Shown here: positions 1 through 8,754 of the stretch, in pieces
Layout: every line of letters starts with the position of its first letter
How positions within the stretch are numbered: position 1 is the stretch's first letter
Source: Rhizobium sp. Q54
Lineage (GTDB): Bacteria > Pseudomonadota > Alphaproteobacteria > SMXS01
NCBI GenBank assembly: GCA_945872035.1
Contig: CAMBYA010000067.1
Coordinates: 1-9,480, forward strand
DNA: 9,480 nt
Direction of reading: 5' to 3'
Program-made: the position numbers and the translations under genes
The notes under the pieces: generated by a model
The model's input: the letters and a program-made list of their open reading frames with translations, nothing else
Database searches by the model: none
Told to the model about the DNA's origin: nothing

Positions 1-1
1 G

Positions 2-721
<720 letters not shown>

Positions 722-727
722 CACGAA

Positions 728-750
728 GAGGCGGGCATCCCGCCCGCCTC
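728..750 (+). terminator. Hairpin just after glnA
   Basis: A perfect 9-bp GC-rich stem (GAGGCGGGC, 728-736, with GCCCGCCTC, 742-750) around a 5-base loop starts 6 bases after the glnA stop codon. No T-run follows, so alone it is a weak terminator. It more likely protects the mRNA 3' end or acts with the second hairpin downstream. Confidence 0.5.
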
Positions 751-762
751 ACCTCTACACGG

Positions 763-796
763 AAAGCCCCGGCCTCGCGCCGGGGCTTTCTCTGTT
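763..796 (+). terminator. Rho-independent terminator of glnA, possibly bidirectional
   Basis: A perfect 10-bp stem, AAAGCCCCGG (763-772) with CCGGGGCTTT (780-789), and a 7-base loop are followed by a T-rich stretch (CTCTGTTT). This is a classic intrinsic terminator for glnA. Because the stem is symmetric with A/T at its base, it may also stop transcripts arriving from the minus-strand gene at 883-1374, whose stop codon lies about 90 bases away. Confidence 0.8.
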
Positions 797-882
797 TAGG
801 GGTAACATTGACGATGCTGCGGACGAAGCCCCTCCCATCAACATCTTCTGCGGGCGGAGGCTGTGTGGGGGCGGACATTCCA
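797..882. other. Non-coding spacer between terminator and minus-strand gene
   Basis: This spacer separates the glnA terminator from the stop codon of the minus-strand gene. On the minus strand a frame stays open from about 953 through this spacer and on into the terminator hairpins, but it has no ATG start with a ribosome site and no recognisable domain. I treat the spacer as the 3' untranslated region of the 883-1374 gene. Confidence 0.5.
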
Positions 883-1374
883 TCAAGATCGCGAATGAGC
901 TTCCGAAGCAATAAGGAACGGGCCTCCCGTGTAGTGGCAATAGCCCAAAACCATTATTGCCCCCGGCCAGGCTGTCTCACATCGCCGGAGTTGTCCCACG
1001 AGGGTATAGCGTTTCGCGTGCTTTGGAGCAGAGGCGAGGAGTCGTTCACTGCCGTAGATGCCGAGCCTGCGATCCGACAACGCTTCCGAGACATTGGAGA
1101 ATTCCGAGTTGGCATCAGATGCCGATCGGAACAGGGCGCGCCCAGACCAGAAGCCATCAACTGCGACACATTGATCACCGATCTCTTTATCCAATTGCAT
1201 CACCTGATCGAAGGTCAATGGAATTGAGTTTTCTAACCTGCAGACAGCTGGGTCGAGGGAAGCGCCCGCGACTAAGATGTCGCTGTTACTTTCAATTATG
1301 GGCGCAGGAATCTGCGCGATTAATGTCGCAGGCAAAGTTAACGAGACGACCGCACATAACGTAAGGAACTGCAT
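883..1374 (-). CDS. Hypothetical secreted four-cysteine protein (163 aa)
   Basis: I recognise no named family with confidence. The chosen start is the ATG at 1374, because it places a clean signal peptide at the N-terminus (MQFLTLCAVV..., hydrophobic residues 3-20, likely cut after the LIA at 18-20). The frame stays open upstream to 1545, but those codons do not look coding and run into parE. The predicted mature protein is about 143 residues with four cysteines (C45, C69, C132, C146), fitting two disulfides in the periplasm or outside the cell. Conserved-looking blocks are CVAVDGFWSGRALF (69-82), RRLGIYG (102-108), YTLVGQLRRC (123-132) and WPGAIMVLGYCHYTGGP (136-152); the alternating hydrophobic pattern around repeated V-x-G and L-x-G turns suggests a small beta-barrel, possibly OB-like (inference). 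From memory, similar small proteins ending in a GYCHY-x-x-GP motif occur in sphingomonads and relatives. The gene is less GC-rich than its neighbours and uses codons rare elsewhere here, hinting at transfer or a weakly expressed accessory gene. The ribosome site is weak (CAGG, about 3 bases before ATG). Confidence 0.72.
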   Translation of the reverse strand: MQFLTLCAVVSLTLPATLIAQIPAPIIESNSDILVAGASLDPAVCRLENSIPLTFDQVMQLDKEIGDQCVAVDGFWSGRALFRSASDANSEFSNVSEALSDRRLGIYGSERLLASAPKHAKRYTLVGQLRRCETAWPGAIMVLGYCHYTGGPFLIASEAHSRS

Positions 1375-1485
1375 TGCCTGATACTGCTGGCAAGCGTGGG
1401 TGTACGCAATGGTATCGATCGAAATCAAGCTTCCGGCCAAACTGCGGCATACAACATATCGGGTGCCGCCCCTCGCTCGATACAC

Positions 1486-1491
1486 TATAAT
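1486..1491 (+). promoter_or_regulatory. Putative -10 element for parE
   Basis: A perfect TATAAT hexamer sits 37 bases before the parE start codon, giving a leader of roughly 30 bases. The sequence 16-18 bases upstream (about 1462-1468, G/C-rich) does not match TTGACA, so the -35 is poor and the promoter call rests on the -10 match and its position alone. Confidence 0.4.
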
Positions 1492-1519
1492 GCGGTGCTC
1501 TTGATTCACGCTCCGTTCC

Positions 1520-1525
1520 AAGGAA
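1520..1525 (+). promoter_or_regulatory. parE ribosome binding site
   Basis: AAGGAA lies 3 bases before the ATG at 1529. The spacing is short, but this is the only good Shine-Dalgarno match near the N-terminus and it supports that ATG over downstream alternatives. Confidence 0.6.
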
Positions 1526-1528
1526 CCC

Positions 1529-3520
<1,992 letters not shown>

Positions 3521-3546
3521 GCAGGCCAGACCGCTCGAATACGGCG

Positions 3547-3574
3547 TTGACTTCGCAGGTAAAGCGCCTATTTT
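3547..3574 (+). promoter_or_regulatory. Sigma-70-like promoter for the DEAD-box helicase gene
   Basis: TTGACT (3547-3552) and TATTTT (3569-3574), 16 bases apart, form the best promoter match in the window. Transcription would start near 3580-3582, leaving a leader of about 120 bases before the GTG start. A short inverted repeat, GACACG (3640-3645) with CGTGTC (3653-3658), lies within that leader. Confidence 0.6.
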
Positions 3575-3639
3575 GCGCGGCGTGAATGACACACAAGCTG
3601 GCTCGGCCGACGGATCGCCCACATCGACGAGACTTTCGG

Positions 3640-3658
3640 GACACGTGGGCCGCGTGTC
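3640..3658 (+). repeat. Small inverted repeat in the helicase leader
   Basis: A 6-bp perfect stem with a 7-base loop lies in the predicted 5' untranslated region, 42 bases before the GTG start. It could be a leader hairpin influencing translation or mRNA stability; it is short enough to be chance. Confidence 0.3.
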
Positions 3659-3699
3659 GTTGGGGCATGCGCGTTCAAGGGTGAAACGGTAAAGCTGAC

Positions 3700-5970
3700 G
3701 TGAACTTCGAATATCTCGGATTGGCCCCGGAGACGCTGCGGGCCGTAGAAGAAGCCGGTTATACAACGCCGACGCCGATCCAGGCGCAGGCGATACCCGT
3801 CATATTGCAGGGACGGGACGTGCTGGGCATCGCCCAGACCGGCACCGGCAAGACCGCCGGCTTCACGCTGCCGATGATCGACATCCTTTCCCAGGGCCGT
3901 GCCCGGGCCCGCATGCCGCGCTCGTTCATCCTGGAGCCGACCCGCGAACTGGCTGCCCAGGTGGCGGCGAGCTTCGAGACCTATGGCAAGTATCACAAGC
4001 TCAACATGGCGCTGCTCATCGGCGGCGTCAGCTTCGACGACCAGGAACGCAAGCTGGACCGGGGCGTCGACGTGCTGATCGCCACGCCGGGCCGCCTGCT
4101 CGACCATTTCGGCCGCGGCAAGCTGATGATGAACGGCGTCGACATCCTGGTGATCGACGAAGCCGACCGCATGCTCGACATGGGCTTCATCCCGGATGTC
4201 GAGCGCATCTGCTCGCTGATCACCAAGAAGCACCAGACCCTGTTCTTCTCGGCCACCATGCCGCGCGAGATCCAGAACCTGGTGTCCAAGTTCCTCACCG
4301 ATCCCAAGCGGATCGAAGTGGCGCCGCCCTCCTCCACCGCGACCAATGTCGAGCAGTTCCTGGTGCCGATGAGCACCAGCGAAGCCGGCGCCAAGCGCGC
4401 CAAGCTGCGCGAGCTGCTGCGCGGCGAAGAGATCAAGAACGCCATCGTGTTCTGCAACCGCAAGCGCGACGTGGACGTGGTCTACCGTTCGCTGCTCAAG
4501 CACGGCTTCGATGCCGCCGCCCTGCACGGCGACATGGACCAGGGCTCGCGCATGGAAGTGCTCGAGAAGTTCAAGAGCGGCAATCTGCGCCTGCTGGTCG
4601 CCAGCGACGTGGCGGCGCGCGGCCTCGACATCCCGGCGATGTCGCATGTGTTCAACTACGACGTGCCGTCGCACGCCGAGGATTACATCCACCGGATCGG
4701 CCGCACCGGCCGCGCCGGACGCAGCGGGCGTACCTTCATGATCTCCACACCGGCCGATTCCAAGTGGCTCCGCAACGTGCAGAACCTGATCGGAAAGGCG
4801 ATCAATACGCTCACCGGCAACACGCAGGCAGGCAACGCACCCAAGTCCGAATCCGTGGCGCCCGCGGCAGCCGAAAGTGCTACAATTCCAGCCGAAGCGG
4901 CCGGTAACGGCGGCGCGCGGGACGACGCTTCCGAGGAGAAGCGCGGCAAGCGGCGCCGGCGCAACCGGGGTGGCAAGCGCGGCGATGCGCCGCAGACTGC
5001 TGCCCAGCCGCAGGCCGAGGCGCCGCAGGTGGCGCAGCCGCAGCAGCAGGCGGACGACATGGACGAGCCGCGCAGGAACCAGGATTCAAAACCGCGCCAG
5101 GAGTCAAATCCGCGCCAGGATGCCGGCCGCGACGAGCCGCGCCGCCAGGAATCCCGCCGCGACGACAGAGGCCGCGGCGACGGCCGACGCGACGAGCGGA
5201 GCCGGGATGACAGCCGGCGCCGCGATCCCCGCCGCGACGACAGGAACGACCGAGGCCGCGATCGAAGGCACTCCCGCGACGACGACTTCGAACCTGTCGT
5301 CGGCCTGGGCGATCACGTGCCCGAGTTCCTGCTGCGCACCTTCAAGATCGTGCCGATCACGGCAGACGACGACGAGGACGAAGTCGCCTTCGAGGTGATC
5401 GAAGCCGAAGCCCCCGAGACGACCGAAGCGCCCGAGACGACCGAAGCGCCGGATGCAGTTGCCGCCGAGCCGCAGGACGACGCAGCGGAACCGGCGGGTG
5501 ACCGCAAGCCCAAGCGCAAGCGCCGGGCGCGCGGCAAGAAGCCGCGTGAGGCTGTTTCCCAGACGCCGGCCGCCGAGGCTGCCGCCGATATCGCGTCCAC
5601 GGATATCGAGCCATCCACTATCGAGCCCGCCGATTATCAGGCCGTGCCGGATCTCGACGCCAACGCGAACGCGGTCGAGGAACAGCCCGCCGCCAGGCCG
5701 AAGCGCGTGCGCAAGCCGCGCGCCACCAAGGCGGTCGCCGCCGAAGCCGTCGCTGCCGAAGCTGTCGTGGCGGAGCCAGCCATCGCCGAAGCCGCGCCGG
5801 CCGCCGAGGAAAAGCCCAAGGCGAAGCCGCGCAGGCGTGCCGCGAAGCCCAGGGCCGAAGCCGAACCGGCTACTCCCGCCAGGGAGGCAGCGGCAGAAGC
5901 GCCGCCAGCCAAGCCGAAGCCGTCCCGCAAGCCGCGCGCGCCCCGCAAGCCGCCGGCCAAGGCGGCCTGA
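3700..5970 (+). CDS. DEAD-box ATP-dependent RNA helicase, RhlE-like, with long basic/acidic tail
   Basis: This is an RNA-remodelling ATPase of superfamily 2; RhlE-like members act in ribosome assembly, RNA decay and cold adaptation. The helicase core covers residues 1-370: Q motif (F3 to TPTPIQ 23-28), Walker A AQTGTGKT (45-52), PTREL (80-84), GG (108-109), TPGR (129-132), DEAD (153-156), SAT (184-186), RGLDIP (307-312) and HRIGRTGR (331-338), all intact. The start is GTG at 3700; an in-frame TGA at 3682-3684 rules out anything upstream, and the weak ribosome site GGTAAAG precedes it. The tail (371-756) is low complexity: R/K-rich (414-428), Q/A-rich, an R/D-rich block (477-528), an ordered-looking island, FEPVVGLGDHVPEFLLRTF (530-548), an acidic stretch (556-570), a duplicated PETTEA, and A/E/K/P-rich runs ending in a basic KPRAPRKPPAKAA. 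Basic tails in this family bind RNA or ribosomes (known); at 756 residues the protein is well above the 400-500 usual for RhlE. I leave the symbol blank because RhlE, DeaD and RhlB paralogues are hard to separate here. Confidence 0.92.
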   Translation: MNFEYLGLAPETLRAVEEAGYTTPTPIQAQAIPVILQGRDVLGIAQTGTGKTAGFTLPMIDILSQGRARARMPRSFILEPTRELAAQVAASFETYGKYHKLNMALLIGGVSFDDQERKLDRGVDVLIATPGRLLDHFGRGKLMMNGVDILVIDEADRMLDMGFIPDVERICSLITKKHQTLFFSATMPREIQNLVSKFLTDPKRIEVAPPSSTATNVEQFLVPMSTSEAGAKRAKLRELLRGEEIKNAIVFCNRKRDVDVVYRSLLKHGFDAAALHGDMDQGSRMEVLEKFKSGNLRLLVASDVAARGLDIPAMSHVFNYDVPSHAEDYIHRIGRTGRAGRSGRTFMISTPADSKWLRNVQNLIGKAINTLTGNTQAGNAPKSESVAPAAAESATIPAEAAGNGGARDDASEEKRGKRRRRNRGGKRGDAPQTAAQPQAEAPQVAQPQQQADDMDEPRRNQDSKPRQESNPRQDAGRDEPRRQESRRDDRGRGDGRRDERSRDDSRRRDPRRDDRNDRGRDRRHSRDDDFEPVVGLGDHVPEFLLRTFKIVPITADDDEDEVAFEVIEAEAPETTEAPETTEAPDAVAAEPQDDAAEPAGDRKPKRKRRARGKKPREAVSQTPAAEAAADIASTDIEPSTIEPADYQAVPDLDANANAVEEQPAARPKRVRKPRATKAVAAEAVAAEAVVAEPAIAEAAPAAEEKPKAKPRRRAAKPRAEAEPATPAREAAAEAPPAKPKPSRKPRAPRKPPAKAA
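5413..5448 (+). repeat. Perfect 18-bp tandem duplication in the helicase tail
   Basis: Two identical 18-base units (5413-5430 and 5431-5448, each CCCGAGACGACCGAAGCG) lie head to tail and encode PETTEA twice. The length is a multiple of three, so the frame is kept. It is a likely site of copy-number change by replication slippage. Confidence 0.85.
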
Positions 5971-5992
5971 TCCCTCCCCTTCGTTCCTGACC

Positions 5993-6017
5993 GCACGCGG
6001 CCGTCCCGGCCGCGTGC
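5993..6017 (+). terminator. Strong hairpin between the helicase and crotonase genes
   Basis: A perfect 10-bp stem, GCACGCGGCC (5993-6002) with GGCCGCGTGC (6008-6017), and a 5-base loop begin 22 bases after the helicase stop codon. No T-run follows (ACAATGCC), so it does not fit a standard intrinsic terminator. It may be a U-less terminator, an mRNA 3'-end stabiliser, or a partial block that lowers expression of the next gene. Confidence 0.5.
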
Positions 6018-6028
6018 ACAATGCCGTC

Positions 6029-6057
6029 TTGCCCGCGCCCGGCTTCCGCTTTAAGCA
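6029..6057 (+). promoter_or_regulatory. Weak possible promoter for the crotonase gene
   Basis: TTGCCC (6029-6034) and TAAGCA (6052-6057), 17 bases apart, lie between the hairpin and the ribosome site. The -10 match is poor; it is listed because a gene after such a hairpin plausibly needs its own promoter. Confidence 0.25.
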
Positions 6058-6068
6058 GGGCCGGCAAT

Positions 6069-6076
6069 AAAGGGAG
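6069..6076 (+). promoter_or_regulatory. Ribosome binding site that fixes the crotonase start
   Basis: AAAGGGAG is a strong Shine-Dalgarno sequence 7 bases before the ATG at 6084. It decides for this ATG against the upstream ATG at 6021 in the same frame, whose 21 extra codons resemble no crotonase N-terminus. Confidence 0.8.
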
Positions 6077-6083
6077 ACAGCAC

Positions 6084-6878
6084 ATGGAATTCGACAAGGT
6101 TTCGCTCGACATCAATGACGGCGTGGCCGTCGTGAAGCTCAACGATCCGGAGGCGATGAACGCCGTCTCCCTGCCCATGCTGCAAAGCCTGAAGGAAGTG
6201 CTGGGGGTTCTGGAGGACCGCGAGAGCAAGGTGCGCTCGGTGGTGATCACCGGCGAAGGCCGCGCCTTCTGCGCCGGCGCAAATTTGAAGAACCGCAAGC
6301 CCGCCGATCCGGACGATCCCGACAACACGGTCGCCACCCTCGACGTCTACTACCACCCCATGCTGAAGCGCATGCGCGACCTGAAGGCGCCGATCATCAC
6401 CGCCGTCAACGGTCCGGCGGCCGGCGCGGGCATGAGTCTCGCCATCAGCGGCGACCTCGTCTATGCCGCGCGTTCGGCCTATTTCATGCAGGCCTTCATC
6501 AATATCGGCCTGGTGCCCGACGCGGGCAGCACTTTCATTCTGCCGCGCCTGATCGGCAAGGCCCGCGCAGCACGGATGATGATGCTGGGCGAGCGCGTCC
6601 CCGCCGAGAAGGCGCTGGAATGGGGCATGATCTCCGAGGTGCTCGACGACGACAAGCTGATGCCCACGGTGATGGAACTGGCCGCGCGCATGGCCAAGGG
6701 CCCGACCAAGGCCTATTCCTTCATCCGCAAGGCGCTGGCCGCCACCTGGGCGAACAATTACGACCAGCAGCTCGAGCTCGAATACAATCTGCAGATCCGC
6801 GCGTCGAAGACCTTCGACTACACCGAAGGCACCACCGCGTTCCGCGAGAAGCGCCCGGCCAAGTTCGAGGGGCGCTGA
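6084..6878 (+). CDS. Enoyl-CoA hydratase/isomerase family protein, PaaG-like
   Basis: A 264-residue crotonase-fold protein, a typical single-domain length, expected to act on a CoA thioester in the cytoplasm. The oxyanion-hole segments are RAFCAGANL (60-68) and NGPAAGAGMSLA (109-120). Both glutamates of classical hydratases are missing: the position of rat Glu144 (in GGGCE) is Ser118, and that of Glu164 (in QPE) is Phe138 (in MQAF). LVPDAGS (143-149) instead provides Asp146, matching the catalytic aspartate in the IPD-x-GG segment of PaaG, the ring-1,2-epoxyphenylacetyl-CoA isomerase; LLG/MLGERVPAEKALEWGMI (from 167) also follows the PaaG pattern. The protein is therefore more likely an isomerase, or an enzyme using Asp146, than a 2-enoyl-CoA hydratase. 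No other phenylacetate genes are nearby, so the substrate is unknown and paaG is not assigned. The gene is convergent with the next one, with 12 bases between their stop codons and no terminator visible there. Confidence 0.88.
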   Translation: MEFDKVSLDINDGVAVVKLNDPEAMNAVSLPMLQSLKEVLGVLEDRESKVRSVVITGEGRAFCAGANLKNRKPADPDDPDNTVATLDVYYHPMLKRMRDLKAPIITAVNGPAAGAGMSLAISGDLVYAARSAYFMQAFINIGLVPDAGSTFILPRLIGKARAARMMMLGERVPAEKALEWGMISEVLDDDKLMPTVMELAARMAKGPTKAYSFIRKALAATWANNYDQQLELEYNLQIRASKTFDYTEGTTAFREKRPAKFEGR

Positions 6879-6890
6879 TCGCCGCGACGG

Positions 6891-7256
6891 CTACGTCCGT
6901 TTCCTCGACGGCGCCGGCTTCTTCGCATCCGCCTTGAGCGCTTCATCAAGCGCCTTGCGGGCCCAGTCGAGCATCTCGTCCTGCTCGTCGAACAGGGAAT
7001 CGGGCGCCTCGAAGTAGGACAGGATGCCATGCTGGCCGTTCTTCGTGGCATAGCTGAAGGGGCCGCAGCCGGCACTCTCGAAGTCGGCGCGATTGCCGTC
7101 GCCGACCTTGAAATAAAGCCGGTCACCGGCGATCAGGCCGAACATCACGCCATGGCAGAACAGGCCGCCGCCGCCGAACATGCGCCGCAGGCTGACGCCG
7201 TCGAGCGGCTCGAGCAACTCGAGCACGAAGGCGCTGTACTCGGCGCTGACCGCCAC
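6891..7256 (-). CDS. TfoX/Sxy N-terminal domain protein (121 aa)
   Basis: A small stand-alone TfoX N-terminal-domain protein. Hallmarks are RRMFGGGGLFCHGVMFGLI (24-42), LYFKVGD (47-53), the NRADFE and GPFSY pair (55-69) and LSYFEAP (79-85), then a helix EMLDWARKALDEAL (94-107) and a basic end, PSRKR. There is no second TfoX C-terminal domain, so it differs from the two-domain Sxy/TfoX competence activators of E. coli and Haemophilus; its role is unknown, though the fold has been linked to regulation. I chose GTG at 7256 as start: it shares one base with the ferredoxin stop codon (TAGTG), and the family N-terminus begins about there. The frame is open farther upstream, but that part lies inside the ferredoxin gene and reads as arginine- and glycine-rich shadow sequence. 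It is last in the Fe-S operon. Confidence 0.85.
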   Translation of the reverse strand: MAVSAEYSAFVLELLEPLDGVSLRRMFGGGGLFCHGVMFGLIAGDRLYFKVGDGNRADFESAGCGPFSYATKNGQHGILSYFEAPDSLFDEQDEMLDWARKALDEALKADAKKPAPSRKRT

Positions 7257-7594
7257 TACACGTCCATCATGTTGACCGTCCGGCCCGGCAGCTGGACCAC
7301 GAGACCGTCGACCGCATCGGTCAGCAGGATCTGGCAGCCGAGACGCGACGTGGGCCGCAGGCCGAACGCCAGGTCCAGCATGTCGGCCTCGTCCTCGCTC
7401 GGCCTGGGCAGCCTGGCATAGAACGCCTTGTCGACGATCACGTGGCAGGTCGAGCAGGCCATCGAGCCTTCGCACACCCCCTCGATGTCGACGTCGTTGT
7501 CATGGGCGATTTCCAGCACGGACTGGCCAGACCTGGCGGTCACTTCCTTCCGGGTGCTGCCGTCCGCGCTGACGAAAATCATCTTCGGCATCAT
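7256..7594 (-). CDS. [2Fe-2S] ferredoxin, Isc/adrenodoxin type
   Basis: A 112-residue soluble electron carrier. Cys41, Cys47, Cys50 ([17 protein letters not shown]) and Cys87 (SRLGCQI) match the C-x5-C-x2-C-x(36-37)-C ligand pattern of adrenodoxin-type ferredoxins, including Fdx of the Isc system. [19 protein letters not shown] (67-85) is the usual acidic partner-binding helix and following loop. Placed right after a cysteine desulfurase, it probably supplies electrons for sulfane reduction or cluster assembly (role of Isc Fdx is known; its use here is inferred). Two adjacent ATG codons are possible starts: 7594 overlaps the desulfurase stop by 4 bases (ATGA), while 7591 overlaps it by one base (TGATG) and stands 7 rather than 4 bases from the ribosome site AAAGG (7599-7603). 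The difference is one residue. A P450 or dioxygenase partner is an alternative but none is nearby. Confidence 0.93.
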   Translation of the reverse strand: MMPKMIFVSADGSTRKEVTARSGQSVLEIAHDNDVDIEGVCEGSMACSTCHVIVDKAFYARLPRPSEDEADMLDLAFGLRPTSRLGCQILLTDAVDGLVVQLPGRTVNMMDV

Positions 7595-8754
7595 GCCGCC
7601 TTTCTCAATAGGGCCACCTTGCGCACCACCGTCCCGATGGCGTATTCGATCTCGGCGTCGGTGGTGAAACGGCCGATGCCGAACCGGATCGTCGCCTGGG
7701 CGAGTCGTTCCTCGACGCCCAGCGCCTGAAGCACATAGGACGGCCCTGCGACCGCCGAGGCGCAGGCCGCGCCCGAGGAGACCGCCAGCTCGCGCAGCTG
7801 GGCCAGCAGCAGCGCGCCGTCGACGCCGGGAAAACTGACGCTGATATTGCCGGGAATCCGCCGCTCCTTGTCACCGTTCAGCACCGCGCCCGGCACGCCC
7901 GTGAGAACGCCGCCGGAGAACCGGTCGAACTGCCGCTTCAGGCGTTCCCGCTCGGCATCCATCTCGCCGGACGCCACCTTGCATGCCGTGCCCAAGCCGA
8001 CGCAGAGCGCGGGCGACAGGGTGCCGGAGCGCAAGCCACCCTCCTGCCCGCCGCCGCTGAGGATGGGGTCGAACTTGAGACGCGACTTGGCGCGGACATA
8101 AAGCGCACCGATTCCCTTGGGTCCGTAGAGTTTGTGGCCGGAGATGCTCACCAGGTCGACGTTCATGGCATCGACGTCGAGCGGAATCTTGCCGGCGGCC
8201 TGCGCCGCATCGGTGTGGAAGAACACCCGCCGTTCCCGGCAGATCGCGCCGATCTCGGCCAGCGGCTGGATTACGCCGATCTCGTTGTTCACCGCCATCA
8301 CCGATACCAGCAGGGTCTCGCCGGTGATTGCCGCGCGCAATTCGTCGAGATCGATCAGACCGCGCGGATTTACTGGCAAATAGGTGACCGACATCCCTTC
8401 CCGCTCCATGGCGGCGACGGATTCCAGTACGCATTTATGCTCGGTGGCGACGGTCACCAGGTGGCTGCGGTGCTTGCGGTAGAAGCGCGCCAGTCCCTTG
8501 ATCGCCAGATTGTTGGATTCGGTGGCTCCCGAGGTGAAAATGATCTCCTTCGGCGCGGCGCCGATCAGCGCGGCCACTTGCCCGCGCGCACGCTCGACGG
8601 CGTCGGCGGATTCCCAGCCGAACTTGTGGCTGCTGGAATGAGGATTGCCGAACTTGGTGGTCAGGAACGGCATCATCTCGTCGAGCACGCGCGGATCGAG
8701 CGGCGTGGTCGCCTGGTAGTCCATGTAGATCGGCAGCTGGATGTCGGTCTTCAT
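7591..8754 (-). CDS. Class I cysteine desulfurase (IscS/NifS family), complete
   Basis: A PLP-dependent enzyme that removes sulfur from L-cysteine, giving alanine and a protein-bound persulfide for Fe-S clusters, tRNA thiolation and other sulfur users. Over 387 residues it shows [13 protein letters not shown] (11-23), TSGATESNN (74-82), the His106 region [13 protein letters not shown] (156-164), [10 protein letters not shown] (180-189, with PLP-contacting Asp182 and Gln185), the PLP lysine Lys208 in [12 protein letters not shown], and LRSGT (241-245). The persulfide cysteine is Cys331 in [21 protein letters not shown], the long mobile loop of class I enzymes such as E. coli IscS. I chose the ATG at 8754: it shares one base with the preceding stop (TGATG), has GGAAGG 7 bases upstream (8762-8767) and fits the family N-terminus; a GTG at 8757 is possible. 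It differs clearly from the upstream desulfurase. The symbol is left blank because the two paralogues cannot be told apart by name from sequence alone. Confidence 0.94.
   Translation of the reverse strand: MKTDIQLPIYMDYQATTPLDPRVLDEMMPFLTTKFGNPHSSSHKFGWESADAVERARGQVAALIGAAPKEIIFTSGATESNNLAIKGLARFYRKHRSHLVTVATEHKCVLESVAAMEREGMSVTYLPVNPRGLIDLDELRAAITGETLLVSVMAVNNEIGVIQPLAEIGAICRERRVFFHTDAAQAAGKIPLDVDAMNVDLVSISGHKLYGPKGIGALYVRAKSRLKFDPILSGGGQEGGLRSGTLSPALCVGLGTACKVASGEMDAERERLKRQFDRFSGGVLTGVPGAVLNGDKERRIPGNISVSFPGVDGALLLAQLRELAVSSGAACASAVAGPSYVLQALGVEERLAQATIRFGIGRFTTDAEIEYAIGTVVRKVALLRKAA

Larger units (their letters stand above)
1375..1528. promoter_or_regulatory. Divergent intergenic region between the secreted-protein gene and parE
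   Basis: This 154-base spacer separates two divergently transcribed genes and must carry both promoters unless a farther one is used. It is less GC-rich than the flanking genes. For parE a perfect TATAAT lies at 1486-1491 (see separate entry). For the minus-strand gene I see only a weak TTGATT-type element near 1424-1429 with no good -10, so its promoter is not assigned. No operator-like inverted repeat was evident. Confidence 0.5.

Noticed and set aside
3568..4692. Open frame of 374 codons on the minus strand opposite the helicase core
   Set aside because: It is antisense to the conserved DEAD-box motifs; composition is histidine-, valine- and alanine-rich shadow sequence.
5080..5290. Repeated CGCCGCGACGAC-type sequence, considered as a CRISPR or DNA repeat array
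   Set aside because: The units are irregular, stay in the helicase frame and are explained by arginine/aspartate-rich coding; there are no spacers of constant length.
5104..6021. Minus-strand frame of 305 codons opposite the helicase tail
   Set aside because: Its glycine/arginine/leucine repeats are simply the reverse reading of the low-complexity tail codons.
6021..6083. Earlier ATG start for the crotonase gene at 6021
   Set aside because: It has no ribosome site, directly follows a strong hairpin, and adds residues not seen in the family; the ATG at 6084 has an excellent ribosome site.
7257..7475. Upstream extension of the TfoX-like protein to a start at 7475
   Set aside because: This lies wholly within the ferredoxin gene in another frame and reads as arginine-, glycine- and proline-rich sequence; the family N-terminus begins at about the GTG at 7256.
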